In this document: piece after piece, positions 12,061 to 24,631 of the stretch
Position numbering within the stretch: the first letter of the stretch is position 1
Layout: each line of letters begins with the position of its first letter
NCBI GenBank assembly: GCA_949752795.1
Contig: OX457061.1
Span: forward strand, 45,168,338-45,232,337
Source of the DNA: Hyperoodon ampullatus
Taxonomy: Eukaryota > Chordata > Mammalia > Artiodactyla > Ziphiidae
Reading direction: 5' to 3'
Length of the DNA: 64,000 nt
Notes under the pieces: model-generated
What the model saw: the letters and a program-made list of their open reading frames with translations, nothing else
The model's database searches: none
Told to the model about the DNA's origin: nothing
Position numbers and translations under genes: made by a program

Positions 12061-12769
12061 GTACTTCTTCCTCTGTGGGATCCTAACCAGATCCCAGGAA
12101 AGTAGTTACATAGCTCTTTAGGCCTGTGGCTCTGGTCTTTTGACTTTTCTTTATTTAAACCACTGGAATAACCAATACACTCGTGTCAACGGAGGAATGA
12201 ATTAGAAGCCAGGATTCTGCCTGATACATTTTTGTGTCTTTGGCAGAGCAGCCAACATCATTTTGTGGGGTGACCAAACCCATCATCACTGACTGGAATA
12301 GAATCAAACAGAAGGGAATGAATGCATGATTTGGGGATATGTGAGAATTTGTTTGACCAGAGATTTTTTGGAAGGACCAATTTAGGATATGATTTCAACA
12401 ACAGAACTGTGACCATTCTGAATTCCTAATGGGCCAAAATATCAATAAATAGTTCTACCACTTCTTTCTTTCACCATCAAAAATAAGCAAGAGCTGGGAC
12501 AGTGTGAAGAGGTAAGGGAAGGCAGAGCGGTCTCAGAGGAAATGTACTCCATGACAGAAGCCCACTTACCCACGAGCATTCACCAGAGAAAGACGTAGCA
12601 TGAAAGGTGGTGTTCTAATGGGTCTGAGCCACAGCACTAGTTGCTTAGTTAATTCCCATTTCATGATTCTTTGCCCCAAAATTACAGAGCTCTTAATCCC
12701 AAATTATAGAGCTGCAAAGACAATGGGGAAAACTTTGTATCTTTATACAATCTAGTGTTATTAGCCTCT

Positions 12770-13310
12770 GTTTTATTGGCTGTTGCTGCATATGAAAACC
12801 ATCCTGGAATTCAGTGGTGTGAAGTAACCATTTCATTAGACAGATTCTGTGGTTTGTGAATTTGGACAGTGCATAGGAGGGATAGCTTGTCTCTGTTCCT
12901 CCATGTCTGGGGCCTTAGCTGGGAAGACTCAAAGGCTGGGTCTAGAATCATCTGGAGGTTCCTTAACGCACATGTCTGGCATCTGGACAGGGGTGACTTG
13001 AACTCTGGACTCAGCTGATAGTATCAACTGAAGAACCTACACATGACCTTTCCTTATGGTTTGGGCTTCCTCACAACATGGAGGCCTCAGGATAGTAAAA
13101 CTCCTTACGTGGCAGCTCAGGTCTCCAGCATGAGTGTCCCAGGAAACAAGAAGGAAACTGCATCATGCTGTATGAACTAGCTTCAGAATTCATGTAGTTT
13201 CATTTCCTCTCAACTGTATTGTTTGAAGAAGTAAGAAGTGTGCCCAGTTTGTTAGGGGAGGGCACATAGATCTCAACTCTCAATGGGAAGAATATCAAAA
13301 AATTTTGTGG
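12770..13310 (+). mobile_element. Old LTR/DNA-type repeat, family unresolved
   Basis: The sequence near 12780-13100 (tggctgttgctgcatatgaa; gctcaggtctccagcatg; cacatgtctggcatctggac) recalls a mammalian-wide repeat. It lies in the interval between LRR pseudo-exons 2 and 3. Confidence 0.4.
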
Positions 13311-13439
13311 CCATTAAAAAAAAAAAGGTCACTGCCCATTCTATAGTTGAGGCATCTAAAAGTCAGAAGGTATCAATAACTTGCTATGTAAAGTGTCTAA
13401 ATAAATTATAGACTTGGAATTTTTGAGCTGAAGAAAACC

Positions 13440-13605
13440 TTAAAGATCCCCTAATCCAAACACTTGTTTAAATAATGAGGATGTTATCAAGAACCAGAGA
13501 GATGCTATGACTTTCCCAAGCTCACACAACTGTGTAATGGCAAGGCTGGGATTAGATCCCAGGTCATCTGACTAACAAGTGCTCTCCCCACCACACAGAA
13601 TGAGT
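13440..13605 (-). mobile_element. MIR SINE
   Basis: Antisense MIR: gactttcccaagctcacaca, then gctgggattagatcccaggt and tctgactaacaagtgctctc. Confidence 0.7.
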
Positions 13606-13869
13606 ATCAGCAACTGGGTGACACCCACTCCAAACAAGTCTCTCACTCATGGAAGAGAACTTTGGAAAGGCAAATGACACCAGCAGTAACATCAAAGACT
13701 GCAGAAAATAGTAACGGCCACCACTCCTGAAAACATGAGGGATAGAGTAACAGCTGGGAAATCCATCAGTATCCCACCTCTTGAATAATATTGCCTTCTA
13801 TTTGATTAGCAATATATCTCTTTCACAGAGACACGTGTTTAATCACAATAATAACTCTAAATATTAAAC

Positions 13870-14010
13870 AGTTGTTCCCGTTTTTTTTTTTTCCCCAAGG
13901 GAAACTGGGGATCAGAGGAATTCAGTAACTTGTCCAAATTTGCCTAATTAGTAAATGGCGTGTAGGCCTCCCCATCAGGTCATCTGGCTGCACATCCTAT
14001 GCTATTTTTT
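13870..14010 (-). mobile_element. MIR SINE fragment
   Basis: Antisense MIR: gggaaactggggatcagagg, agtaacttgtccaaatttgc, tcaggtcatctggctgcaca. Confidence 0.55.
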
Positions 14011-14804
14011 CCTAAATAGGAAAACTGTTTTAATATTTAATGTGTAACATACATAGTTAGGGGTACCCTGGTTCTATGAAAGTTTGTATTGTAAGAGGAA
14101 AGGGGGTGAATGTCATGGAATGCACCACAGAACAAGGACACAAAGCCAGCAGTCTTGACTGCAGCCCCTGAGCTCACCTAGTGAAATTTCCACTTCCCAA
14201 GCATGTCCTCTTTCCTTCAGAAGAAGGGAAAAGGAGTAACAGGCAAGCAATGCTATTTCTGCTGCCAGCAGTGCACCCCTCGCACCCTGTGTTACAGGCT
14301 CCTACCCACGGCTCCCAGCCAAGCCAAGCAGAGGCTTTCAGAGATGGGTATTTGCTTCCTTCGAGAAGCAAGGCAGGTAAGGTGTGGTGCCTTCTGGAAA
14401 TAAGACCTTAGAGGAGAAGACCCTGGAGGTGATGTTTGTCTCATAAGCTTGAAGGGTTGTTAACTGACCCCACAAGGTGATTTTAGAGATGGAAGGAAAA
14501 AGGGGATTAATAATATAAAATATAAATAATAGAAACAATAAAAAGTTAATAATATAGTAATTGTTATTATGTCTGTGTAGATGTTTATGTACAAGTTCTT
14601 CTCTATTCTGAAAGCTGAAGCTATTTTTGCTCTTGCAAAAATTTGGCCATGATTTCTCAAATAGTTTTTCGTTTAGAAAAGTCTTTATTCTATTTCTTGA
14701 TTTTGATATTTAAAAATACTTAAACGAAAGCAGCAAAAACACTAGAACTTTAATTGAACTCTGATCATGGAAATCTCATTTATATTATCTTTAGCACCTT
14801 TTTT

Positions 14805-15000
14805 TTTAAAGATTGTTTTGATGTGGACCATTTTTAAAGTCTCTATTGAACTTGTTACAATATTGCTTCTGTTTTATGTCTTATGTTTTGGCTTTTTGGC
14901 CAAGAGGCATGTGGGATCTTAGCTCCCCACCCAGGTATCAAACCCGCACCCCTTGCATTGGAAGGCAAAGTCCTAACCACTGGACCACCAGGGAAGTCCC
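14805..15000 (-). mobile_element. Older CHR-type SINE
   Basis: Reverse copy with a different body (gatgtggaccatttttaaag) joined to the tRNA-like head complement (ggaccaccagggaagtccc). An imperfect duplication (tttagcacctttt / tttaacacctttt) flanks it. It lies in the interval between LRR pseudo-exons 2 and 3. Confidence 0.85.
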
Positions 15001-15377
15001 TTTAACACCTTTTTAAAATAACTCTCATGATCAGAACATTCTGTGAAAATCTAGATAAGGCTAAACTTGTTTAAATGCTTAGAGCTCATGGTACTTAACC
15101 AAGTAGATGTGGGGAGCACAGAAGACAGAGCCCTTTCTCTATTTAGGAAACTGAGACTTGGGGCAATGCACAATGTGATTTGAAGCATATGTGTCTTCTT
15201 TATAGCAGCAAATTCCATTGAAATGGCCTGTCCTCTCAGCTAGTTAGTTAAATATGCAGCTAATGTTTCTCGACATAAAAGTGCAACAACTCTTGTCCTG
15301 CTAGCTAGGAGAAGGGTAACGGAGTGTGCCAATTTGTGAAAAGCCCCAACTAAATCCTTTTAAATTAAACTCTATAG

Positions 15378-15494
15378 GTATCTTGATGTGAGTGGATGCC
15401 AAAAGATAACTAAGGCAGGAATCCATGCATTGGCAAGAAGCTGCCACCAGCTCAAGTATCTGGACCTAAGCTCTACAGGGATTAGCAAAAGAAG
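15378..15494 (+). pseudogene. Third exon of the same LRR gene, open but part of the broken locus
   Basis: After AG at 15376-15377, a G completes the previous split codon to Arg, then the frame reads YLDVSGCQKITKAGIHALAR and SCHQLKYLDLSSTGISKR, about one and a half LRR units of FBXL/AMN1 type. The exon is 117 nt (39 codons), with no stop, and ends AG before donor GTAGGA at 15495. Joined to the previous exon the protein runs HLRTLR-YLDVSGC without a gap, strong evidence that these are exons of one gene. No 5' exons (F-box or N-terminal part) and no later exons were found, so the gene is incomplete as well as mutated. It was possibly coding before decay in this lineage. Confidence 0.8.
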
Positions 15495-18400
15495 GTAGGA
15501 ATTTTGCAGATTATCCTTTTTTATCCAGTTTAAGAACTTGAATCATGAGTTTATCCATTTCAGCTTAACATTTTAAGGGCACTGTGAGTCTGTAATGTAG
15601 ATTATGATATGATGGGCCAAAAGGAATCTCTATAGATGCTAAATGAAAATATGAATGGAGATTTGTCTAATCAACTGAGGGGAAAGTTGTTTGCCAAGAG
15701 GGATATACACCAATGATATATTGTATATAGTCTGGTATGAACTACTACACAAACTTGGAATTATAATATGATAATAATTATTTACTTTTCTAATTAATTG
15801 CTCATTTAAGCAGTTCCTGCTTCATTTATAGGAAATCTATTTTCTTTCTCTTTGGTCTGCCCCTTCGCTAAATTATACTGGGACCCTGGAGGCTTACACA
15901 GTCGCAGGAGGAGGGAGGGTCTGTCCAGCTTCACCCAAGTGAGGAGACTAGAAACTCATGAGTCCACTACTGCCCTTGCTTCCTGCTTCCACAAAGGGAG
16001 ATGCTGAAAGTCATCCTTCATGGTTCAGTAGATTCCAGGGTGCCCTGATGCAGTGATACTTAGGGAACCAGATCTCCATTGAAGCCAACTGGGTTCTTTG
16101 AGGGAGAATAGTCTCAATACCTCAGGTTGATGCAGCATGCCCCAAGACTGGGGTCTCAAGATTGTACCAATTGGTGTTTAGTTCCTTCAGTTCCCTTACA
16201 CAGCTACCTCACAGGGTATTGGTTGACTGATTACATCCAGTTCTGACACCTGTCAAATCATGGTTCCTGAACTGTCATCTTCCTTTCCCTCCAAGTCAGC
16301 ATTTCTTTCTAAACTCTCAAATCATAATCTCCCTGCCCCAGGGTATTGGAAGTAATAGACTGATGGAAGCTTGAGTCATTTCAAAGGGCCCTACATTTAC
16401 CCATCTGAGGGAGATTCTCATTTATGCTTGGGCATGGGGCTACTTCCACTAAAATGTTAAGTAAAGTCAAATGTACAATGTAAGAGACAAGCAATTGTGA
16501 GTATCATTGTCAGGGTGCATGTCATTCTTGTAAGTAATCTTTATTAACCAGAACCCTTGTTCAAACAGCAATGTATAATCAGGTATAATTGACCCATTTA
16601 ATGTTTAGAAGTGCCAGCCCCAGATGGGAGGTAACCACTAGCCAGATTCTCCTTTTTAAATACTTTCATTACGTTTTGGTCACGTTTGCTAATTATCAGG
16701 ATTCTTTAAAAAGAAATCTCAGTATTAAGGAAATATAGTGACTTGCTATGTCTCTTTTATACTGTCCATACCCAACCTTAAGAGCTAAAATAAACCTGTA
16801 ACTTTCTAGCATGATAAACAAGATAAGGGTTTATAAACTGGTTTCAGATAATGACAAGATATTTCCAGGAAGGGTCTAGACAGTGCTTTCCAACAGATTT
16901 AGAAACCAATCCACATGTATAATTTTTTATTTTCTAGTAGCTGCATTAGAAAAGTAAAAAGAAATAGGTGAAAATCTTTTTAATACTAATTTTATTTAAA
17001 GTTAATATATTCAAAATATTATCATATCAGCATGTAATCAATTAAAAATTTTTTTATTCTAAGTCTTCAAAATCCAGTGTGTATCTTATGCTTACAGCAA
17101 ATTTTAATTCAGACCAGCCACATTTCAAGTGATCAAGAGGCACATATGGCTAATGCCTTTGATATTATGTGGTACAAATCTAGACTATAGAATCTTAGAG
17201 AACAGGAATGACATCTCAGTGTGTTTCAATTCATCTTTAGAATATTAGTCCCACAAAGCACCTGTGGGAAAAATAGTTTATATTTAAGTAAATTCAGAAA
17301 CATGTAGCACATTATCTTCTTCATAGAGATTTATGATAGATGACTTTCATATCAAAACCAGTGAGACATTCCACAATGAGGACATTTGCTAAACATTGTT
17401 CAACCTAATGTTATACAACTTACTTGATTATGAGACTTTTTTGGGGGTAAAACATCAGTTAACATTCATGGAGCTATCAACCTGTAAATATGCTTTCAAA
17501 ATGCCATCTCATGCTAGAACATCTTATTATCTGGCATTTGGAGGGAAATAGTTTGTGCCACATTTGAAGATTTTCATAACTGAAGTTTTCCAAGATGCAT
17601 CAGTGAAAATTGCAGAGTAAAGACCTTCAAAAATGTGCCCCTCCATCAAGGCAATGAAAAAACTGGCAAAAGTTGTCAGAATCAACTTTTTCAGAACTCT
17701 GACTTGAAGCAACCCTGGACACATTTATACAAAACAAAACAGCTGAATCTCTGTAGGAACAGTGAGCTTTGTAGTGTTTTAACTTACCCAAGTCCAATTC
17801 CCCCTCCCCAGCTCAGTCATCACCTTAAAAATAACAGTCCACATTCCTGGTACTAGAAGAAGCAGATAGGACCTCATTCCCAAAGAATTGTCATTATTTC
17901 ACCTGTCTAGTGAAATAATGGAAGACCTCAATCAAAAGGTTTGTCTTTATTTTGTCTCATTCAAACTTGGGTGCTAAAAGCTTCTCCTCAGGGAGCATTT
18001 GGTAAATATTTTAACAGCACAGCTGCTTGAGGCAGTGGAGAACAGCTGACACAAATAAGACACTAACCAAAAAGGTCAAAAGGAAAAGCTGAAGAATGAG
18101 ATGTATATGTGTAAAGCTATGTGCATACTCAGGAAATACCTGAGATTGCCCATAATACTCACCACTGGCTGACCTTGAGGCTCTGTGAAAATATGAAGTG
18201 AAAGCTAAGCAGAGTTGGAAACTACATGGCTGAATGTAGAAGGCACAGGGAGTCCCTTGGAGAATGTAATGGTTCCAGACATTTAGGAAACATTCTGTCC
18301 AGTCATTGGCTAACCACTAAACTAACTGAGCAGAGACTTCGCAGCTGCATATGATAAAGAATACAGAATTTAAAGAATTAGTTTGGAGAAGTCACTAAAC
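15495..18400. other. Intergenic or further LRR-gene intron; no next exon found
   Basis: I searched the + strand for a continuing LRR exon beginning with the third base of the split codon and did not find one. Only an old hAT-like fragment (16870-17195) was recognised. Confidence 0.5.
16870..17195 (-). mobile_element. Old hAT-like DNA transposon fragment
   Basis: Contains cagtgctttccaacagattt, catgtaatcaattaaaaatt and agaccagccacatttcaagt, typical of an old MER-type DNA element. Family not named. Confidence 0.5.
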
Positions 18401-20879
18401 AACAAACACCAATAAGAAGTATAAACAGCAACAACAACAGACTCTGGGGAGGAGGAGAATTTAATTTTCAGAGTTGCCATATTATATTATTTTAAATGTC
18501 CAGTTGTTAACCAAAATTACATGACATGTAAAGAAACGAAAAAGTAAAGCCCTTACAAAGGGCATTGAATCAACTAATAAAAACTGTCCTGGAGGAATCT
18601 CAGCCATTGGGCTTCCTAGACAAGGACTTTAAATCAGCTATTTTAAATATATTCAAAGACCTAAAGGAAACCGTTTCTAAAGAAGTAAGGGGAAATCTGA
18701 TGACAATGTCTTTATCAATAGGAAATATCCATATCAATTAGAAAATACCAATAAAGGGAATTATAAAAGGGAACCAAATAGAAAGTATGGAGTGGAAAAG
18801 TATAATAATTGAAATGCAAAATTCACTAGAGGGGCTTAACAGCATATTTGAGCAGGCAGAAGAAAGGATCAGTGAACTTGAAGACAGGTTAACTGAGATT
18901 ATCTAGTCTGAGGAAGACAATGAAAAAAGAATAAAGGAAAATGAACAGAGCCTCAGAGACCTGAGGGGAATCTTAAAGAAGATCAACATACACATAATGG
19001 GAGTTCCAGAAGGAAAGGAGAAAGGGGCAGAAAGAATATTTGAAGAGATAATGTCCCACAACTTCCAAAATGTGATGAAAAACATTAATCTACACATCCA
19101 AGAAACATGATGAATTCCAGGTAGCATAAACTCAAACAGATCCATATTTAGATAAATCATAATTCAACTCTTGAAAGACTAGTACAAAGAGAGAAGCTTG
19201 AAACCTACAAGAGAGAGACAATTCATCACTTATAAGTGATGTTCATTAAGATTAAAAGCTGGGCTTCCCTGGTGGCGCAGTGGTTGCGAGTCCGCCTGCC
19301 AATGCAAGGGACACGGGTTCGTGCCCCAGTCCGGGAAGATCCCACATGCCGCGGAGCGGCTAGGCCCGTGAGCCATGGCCGCTGAGCCTGCGCGTCTGGA
19401 GCCCGTGCTCTGCAACGGGAGAGGCCACAACAGTGAGAGGCCCACGTACCGCAAAAAAAAAAAAAAAAAAAAGATTAAAAGCTGATTTTGCACCAGAAAC
19501 TCTGAAGGCCTGGAGTCAGTAAGAGGATGTAGTCAAAGTACTGACACACAAAAAACTCAACCAAAAAATTCTAAATCCAGCAAAACTATCCTTCAAAAAT
19601 GAAAGAGAAATTAGAACATCCTCGGATAAACAAAAGCTGAGAGAGTTCGTTGCCAGCACACCTACTCTACAAGAAATAATAAAAGGGTTCTATGAGCTAA
19701 ATGAGAAGACAATAAATAGTAATGTGAGTCAACAGAAAGAAAGAGCACTGGTAGTAAAGTAAATATTTACTACTAGGTAAATATAAAAGATAATACACAC
19801 ATATTTTGTGTTTGTAACACCTTTTTTTTCTATCTGATTTAAAAGAAATCTGCATAAGGCAGTAATTATTAATCCATGTGATGGGCTCAGAATCTATAAA
19901 CTTACAATTGTGACAACAGCAGTATAAAAGATCAGGGTGAACAGAGCTATATGATATCAAAATTGTATGCTATTGATATTAAGTTGGTATTGATTCAAAC
20001 TAGATTTTTATTATAAATTCATATGTTAATTGCAATTCACAGAGCAACCATTTTGAAAATAATGCAAGAAAAAAGTAGAAAATAAATTACAAGGGAATGA
20101 AATGGTAGATTAGGAAATATCTATTTAGCATGAAAGAGGCAGTGACGAGGGGACAAAAGAACAAAAAACACATGGACAGAGAAAACAAATGGCAAAATGA
20201 TAGACATAAATCCTACATTTTTAGTAATTAAACATAGACAATATAGCCCTTAAGGTAAAATTATTAGAGACAAAGGCATTTCATAATGACAAAAGAGTAA
20301 ATCCATCAAGAAGGTACAGCAATTCAAAACATATACACACTAACAACAGAGGCCCAAAATGCACAAAGTGAACTTGGCAGCACTGATGGGAGAAATAGAG
20401 GCTTCAATATCCCACTTTCCTTGATGGATAGAACAGCTAGAGAGAAGATTAGCAAAATAGTAGAAGACTTGAACACCAACTAGGCCAAGCAGATCAATAT
20501 GCAGAGAGAGAACACTCTAGTTAACTAGACCTAACAGATATATTTATGCATCTGATATATATAAAACACTCCACCTAACAATAGTAGAATAACATTCTTA
20601 ACTGGATATGGAACATTCTCCAGGATAAACCTTATGTTAAGTCATAAGACAAGTTAATAAATATAAAAGGATTGAATCATACAAATTTTGTCCTTTGGCC
20701 AAATGGAATAAAAGTAAATAATCAACAGAATAATAAAAATTTATAAATATGTGTATTTATAAATAGTATTAAACAATACTATATAATCAATGGGTCAAAG
20801 AAGAAATTACAGTGGAAATTAGAAAATACTTTGGGATCAAGGAAAATGCAAACACAACATACCAAAACTTATGGAATGT
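18400..20879 (+). mobile_element. Ancient HAL1/L1M-like element carrying ORF1 remnants
   Basis: Sequence such as gatcagtgaacttgaagaca, aatgggagttccagaaggaa and catccaagaaacatgatgaa is typical of old L1/HAL1 ORF1. The later part (ggaacattctccaggataaa and tgggtcaaagaagaaatta) resembles an ORF2-type region. It is heavily mutated, is interrupted by the SINE at 19261-19470, and is cut at 20880 by a younger L1. The left boundary is uncertain and may reach 18000. Confidence 0.65.
19261..19470 (+). mobile_element. Cetacean SINE nested in the ancient HAL1/L1
   Basis: Full-length short-form SINE with A-tail. The 13-base duplication aagattaaaagct lies at 19248-19260 and 19471-19483. Confidence 0.95.
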
Positions 20880-21699
20880 CACACCAGTCAGAATGGCCAT
20901 CATCAAAAAATTTACAAACAGTAAATGCTGGAGAAGGTGTGGAGAAAAGGGAACCCTCTTGCACTGTTGGTGGGAATGTAAATTGATACAGCCACTATGG
21001 AGAACAGTACGGAGGTTCCTTTAAAAACTAAAAATAGAACTACCATATAACCCAGCAATCCCACTACTGGGCATATACCCTGAGAAAACCATAATTCAGA
21101 GTCATGTACCACAATGTTCATTGCAGCACTATTTACAATAGCCAGGACATGGAAGAAACCTAAGTGTCCATCGACAGATGAATGGATAAAGAAGATGTGG
21201 CACATATATACAATGGAATATTACTCAGCCATAAAAAGAAACGAAATTGAGTTATTTGTAGTGAGGTGGATGGAACTAGAGTCTGTCATACAGAGTGAAG
21301 TAAGTCAGAAAGAGAAAAACAAATACCGTATGCTAACACATATATATGGAATCTAAAAAGAAAAAAAAAAGGTTCTGAAGAACCTAGGGGCAGGACAGGA
21401 TTAGAGACGCAGACATAGAGAATGGACTTCAGGACATGGGGAAGGGGAAGGGTAAGCTGGGACGAAGTGAGAGAGTGGCATGGACATATATACACTACCA
21501 AATGTAAAATAGCTAGCTAGTGGGAAGCCGCCGCATAGCACAGGGAGATCAGCTCGGTGCTTTGTGACCACCTAGTGGGGTGGAATAGGGAGGGTGGGAG
21601 GGAGACGCAAGAGGGAGGGGATATGAGGATATATGTGTACGTATAGCTGATTCACTTTGTGATACAGCAGAAACTAACACACTATCATAAAGCAATTGA
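20880..21699 (+). mobile_element. Cetartiodactyl L1 3' end lacking its poly-A tail
   Basis: The segment matches the 3' ORF2 and 3' UTR repeated at 53829 and 62982 (ggaatattactcagccataa; gctgattcactttg; cagcagaaactaacac). It stops near 21699, before the usual terminal aataaa and A-tail, and passes straight into L2-like sequence. Its left edge abuts the older HAL1-like block. No target-site duplication is visible, so a later deletion or rearrangement may have removed the tail. Confidence 0.85.
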
Positions 21700-22290
21700 G
21701 GCAGTGGATGCATTATTTCTGTTCACATCTTTCATCTCAAAGGCATCAGTACATACTTCTCACTCTTCCTCCAAAACATATTCCATATCATCTGCTTTTG
21801 TCCAAATCCCGTTTCGTCTGGCTTTGACAAATGTAAGAAACTTCTGATTGGTGACCCCTACTTCTACTTGAACCCTTCTATAAATTGTTCACTACACAGC
21901 AGCAAAAGTGATTTTTACAAAATATAAAGAAGACTCCTTTGATGAGAAATAGTACAGGGCTTCTCATTGCATTTAGTACAAAGCAAACAAATTTATTTCT
22001 TTCCCAGCTTTATATGACCCTATAAGATACATTTCTTTGAACTAACTTAATACCAATTTTCCCTTTTCCCTCTAGGCTCTCATCTAATGATGCTTCTTAA
22101 ATTCCTAAAACAAGTTAAGCCCATTTATCACCATAGGGTCTTTCCACGATCTAGTTCCACTGCCAGGAATTGACTTTCTCAATCTTTGTATGGATGTCTT
22201 CTAAAGATTATTTAGCTTAAATGTCACCTGTTAGGTCTTTCTGACCCCTAAGTCTAAAGTAGCCAGGCAGCCCTCTCCCTCTTGGAGTCT
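21700..22290 (+). mobile_element. L2-like LINE 3' end
   Basis: Diverged L2 landmarks: cacacagcagcaaaagtgat (near 21892), tctcattgcatttagtacaa (near 21962), ttagcttaaatgtcacctgt (near 22211). It abuts the tail-less L1. Confidence 0.6.
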
Positions 22291-23287
22291 TTTCCTTTTT
22301 CAGGAACTTCATGGGAGAGGAACAAATTTCCTTGGCATATGTAATTACAAATGATGGCAAGTATTATGAAGGGAATTATGGAGTATTATGAAGAGTGCTA
22401 TGGTGTACACATACTCTCCTCTGTGGTCCTACCTGTGACCCATGGGGGCTACCCACATCTTTGCGATGATATTGACTCAAGTGGCTTAGTGGCCCGTGAG
22501 TGGTCTGGAACAGTCTAAAACCAGGCTCTCACACACATTTGTAAGCCATATTTGCATATTCATTAGCTTGGCACTTTGACCTATTCTTTATAGATAATAA
22601 GGTACCAGGAGCAGGTACTTTACTACTCATTCACCTGAGCTGTGCACTAATTATAAGACTAAATGGTTGAGATTTAGAAACTGGGTGTCATTAGCACTAA
22701 ATAGACAAGATTGCTCCAATGTCTTGACTTGAAACTCGTTTTATTATTCCTCTATTTTATTTTATTTTTTGTAATTACTTTAGGAAACTGTAACAAATCT
22801 ATTCTGGATTCCTTTGAGAAGTAATATAATTCCTAGAAAGAGAAGTAGCTTGTGTGTCAGAAAGAGGGGAAGAAAGGCCAACACAAACATAGACTGCACA
22901 TCTACTGTGTGCTAGATTGTTAGGCACTTGTTATATGCTCCCAAACTGCACTGTAGATATCTCTTATACTCATTGCAGTTAATTTATATGATAAGTTGAT
23001 TAATGTCTAATTCAACAAGTAGATAATCAGTAAAATTAATGCAGGGATTTTTTTTCTTTAACTTACTACCTGGCACTGTGTCTAATATGTAGAAAGTGTT
23101 GGAATAAAATTTTTGAATGTAAAATATGAACATATGTTATTTCATTTGATAATCTCAGTAATCCCATCAAGAGGTAGTGTTTCACAGATAATACCACCAC
23201 CCAGAGATAAAGATAACATTTTGTTTCATGACACATATAAAAGTCTTGTGGACAAATAAAACTATGTCTACGTAAAACTGTTTAATA

Positions 23288-23356
23288 GGGCTTCCCTAGT
23301 GGTGTAGTGGTTAAGAATCTGCCTGCCAGTGAAGGGGACATGGGTTCAAGTCATTC
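23288..23356 (+). mobile_element. SINE head fragment
   Basis: Only the tRNA-like head is present (gggcttccctagtggtgtag through gacatgggttcaagtc). Body and tail are absent. It is more diverged than the full-length copies. Confidence 0.8.
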
Positions 23357-23499
23357 CTCTATTGATGGACATTTTACCATCTCTTGGAGTTTCTAGAAAT
23401 ATACTTTTTGTTTTATTTCAAATCCTTCTCACCTCTAGAAAGCCAAGAAATGGTATACCCAGAACCACTGCTCCCTGACCTTATAACTTAGGGTGTGAA

Positions 23500-23698
23500 G
23501 AGTCTGCTCAGGCTGCTATAACAAAATACCATAGACTGGGTACCAGAAAACAATAAAATATATTTCTCGCAGTTTTAGAAGCTGGGAAGTTCAAGATCAG
23601 GGTGTCGACATTGTTGTGTTCTGGTGAGAGCTCTCTTCCTGACTTGCAGATCGAAGCCTTTGTGCTGTAGTCTCAAAAGAGGCGTGGGGGGAGGAGGG

Positions 23699-23757
<59 letters not shown>

Positions 23758-23935
23758 CCAACGCTCTGGTGTCTCTTTTTATAGGGGCACTAATCCTATC
23801 ATGATGGCCTCACCTTCGTGACCTCACCTAATACTATTTACCACCCAGACACCCCATTTCCAAATACCATCTCACTGGGAGTTAGGGCTTCAACGTATGA
23901 ATTTTGCGGGGACATAATTCAGTTCATAACAGTGT
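23500..23935 (+). mobile_element. LTR-like old repeat with an expanded GA microsatellite
   Basis: Begins ctgctataacaaaataccat and ends gacataattcagttcataac, a common mammalian interspersed family that I do not name. A GA run (23700-23752) sits in the middle. Confidence 0.55.
23700..23752. repeat. (GA)n microsatellite
   Basis: An uninterrupted GA run inside an LTR-like repeat, preceded by a G-rich stretch. Confidence 0.95.
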
Positions 23936-24109
23936 GACTTTTGTCTTCAGTGTTCCTGCTACTCCTCCCTGTAATCTGGCTTCTATTGCAATACCCACCC
24001 CTTGATAGTCAGATATGCCTACTTATTTCTTATTGGGTTCCAGGCCCCAGGAAAATCAAGGGATGTAACAAAATACTTGCTTTAAGTGACTGATATTCTA
24101 TCGCAGTTA

Positions 24110-24330
24110 CTCTCTATGGTTGCCACCTTCCAAGATAGCCCCCCCAATAGTCCCCAGCACCTGTTATTCATACCCTGTGTAGTCCCTTCCAACAAAGTAC
24201 TAGCCTTGCTCTGTGTGACCAGCAGAATACAGCAGAAGTGACAGTATCTCATATCTAGGATTAGATGACAAAAGATTGTTGGCCTCCATCTAGGGCAGCT
24301 CTTTCTCTGTCTTTCTATCTGTCTAATAAT
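24110..24330 (+). mobile_element. MLT1-like LTR fragment
   Basis: Includes gttgccaccttccaagatag and cagcagaatacagcagaagt, an MLT1-like 5' part, truncated before the SINE at 24429. Confidence 0.5.
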
Positions 24331-24428
24331 GTCTAGTAATGAAATAAGAAACATAGAGGAGATATTGGTTTGGGATGTATGCAGGGCCACATGCACATTA
24401 TTAATTACTGTTTGAAGTTTTGCAGCTT

Positions 24429-24631
24429 TTTTTTTTTTTTCGGTACGCGGGCCTCTCTCTGTTGTGGCCTCTCCCGTTGCGGAGCACAGGCTCCGGACGC
24501 GCAGGGTCAGCAGCAATGGCTCACGGGCCTAGCCACTCCACGGCATGTGGGATCTTCCCGGACCGGGGCACGAATCCGTGTCCCCTGCATCGGCAGGCAG
24601 ACTCTCAACCACTGCGCCACCAGGGAAGCCC
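24429..24631 (-). mobile_element. Cetacean SINE (short form)
   Basis: Reverse-orientation copy: T-run, then cggtacgcgggcctctc, ending in the complement of the tRNA-like head. Flanked by a short duplication tgcagctt at 24421-24428 and 24632-24639. It lies next to an MLT1-like fragment. Confidence 0.93.

Larger units (their letters stand above)
12061..15377 (+). other. Interval between LRR pseudo-exons 2 and 3 (inferred intron)
   Basis: Bounded by GTACTT and an AG acceptor (tctatag). It holds MIRs, an unresolved old repeat and an older CHR-type SINE. The rest, including 14010-14800, is unassigned. Confidence 0.6.

Noticed and set aside
14181..14411. Open frame between LRR pseudo-exons 2 and 3
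   Set aside because: It has no LRR pattern, no splice signals in phase and no recognisable similarity.
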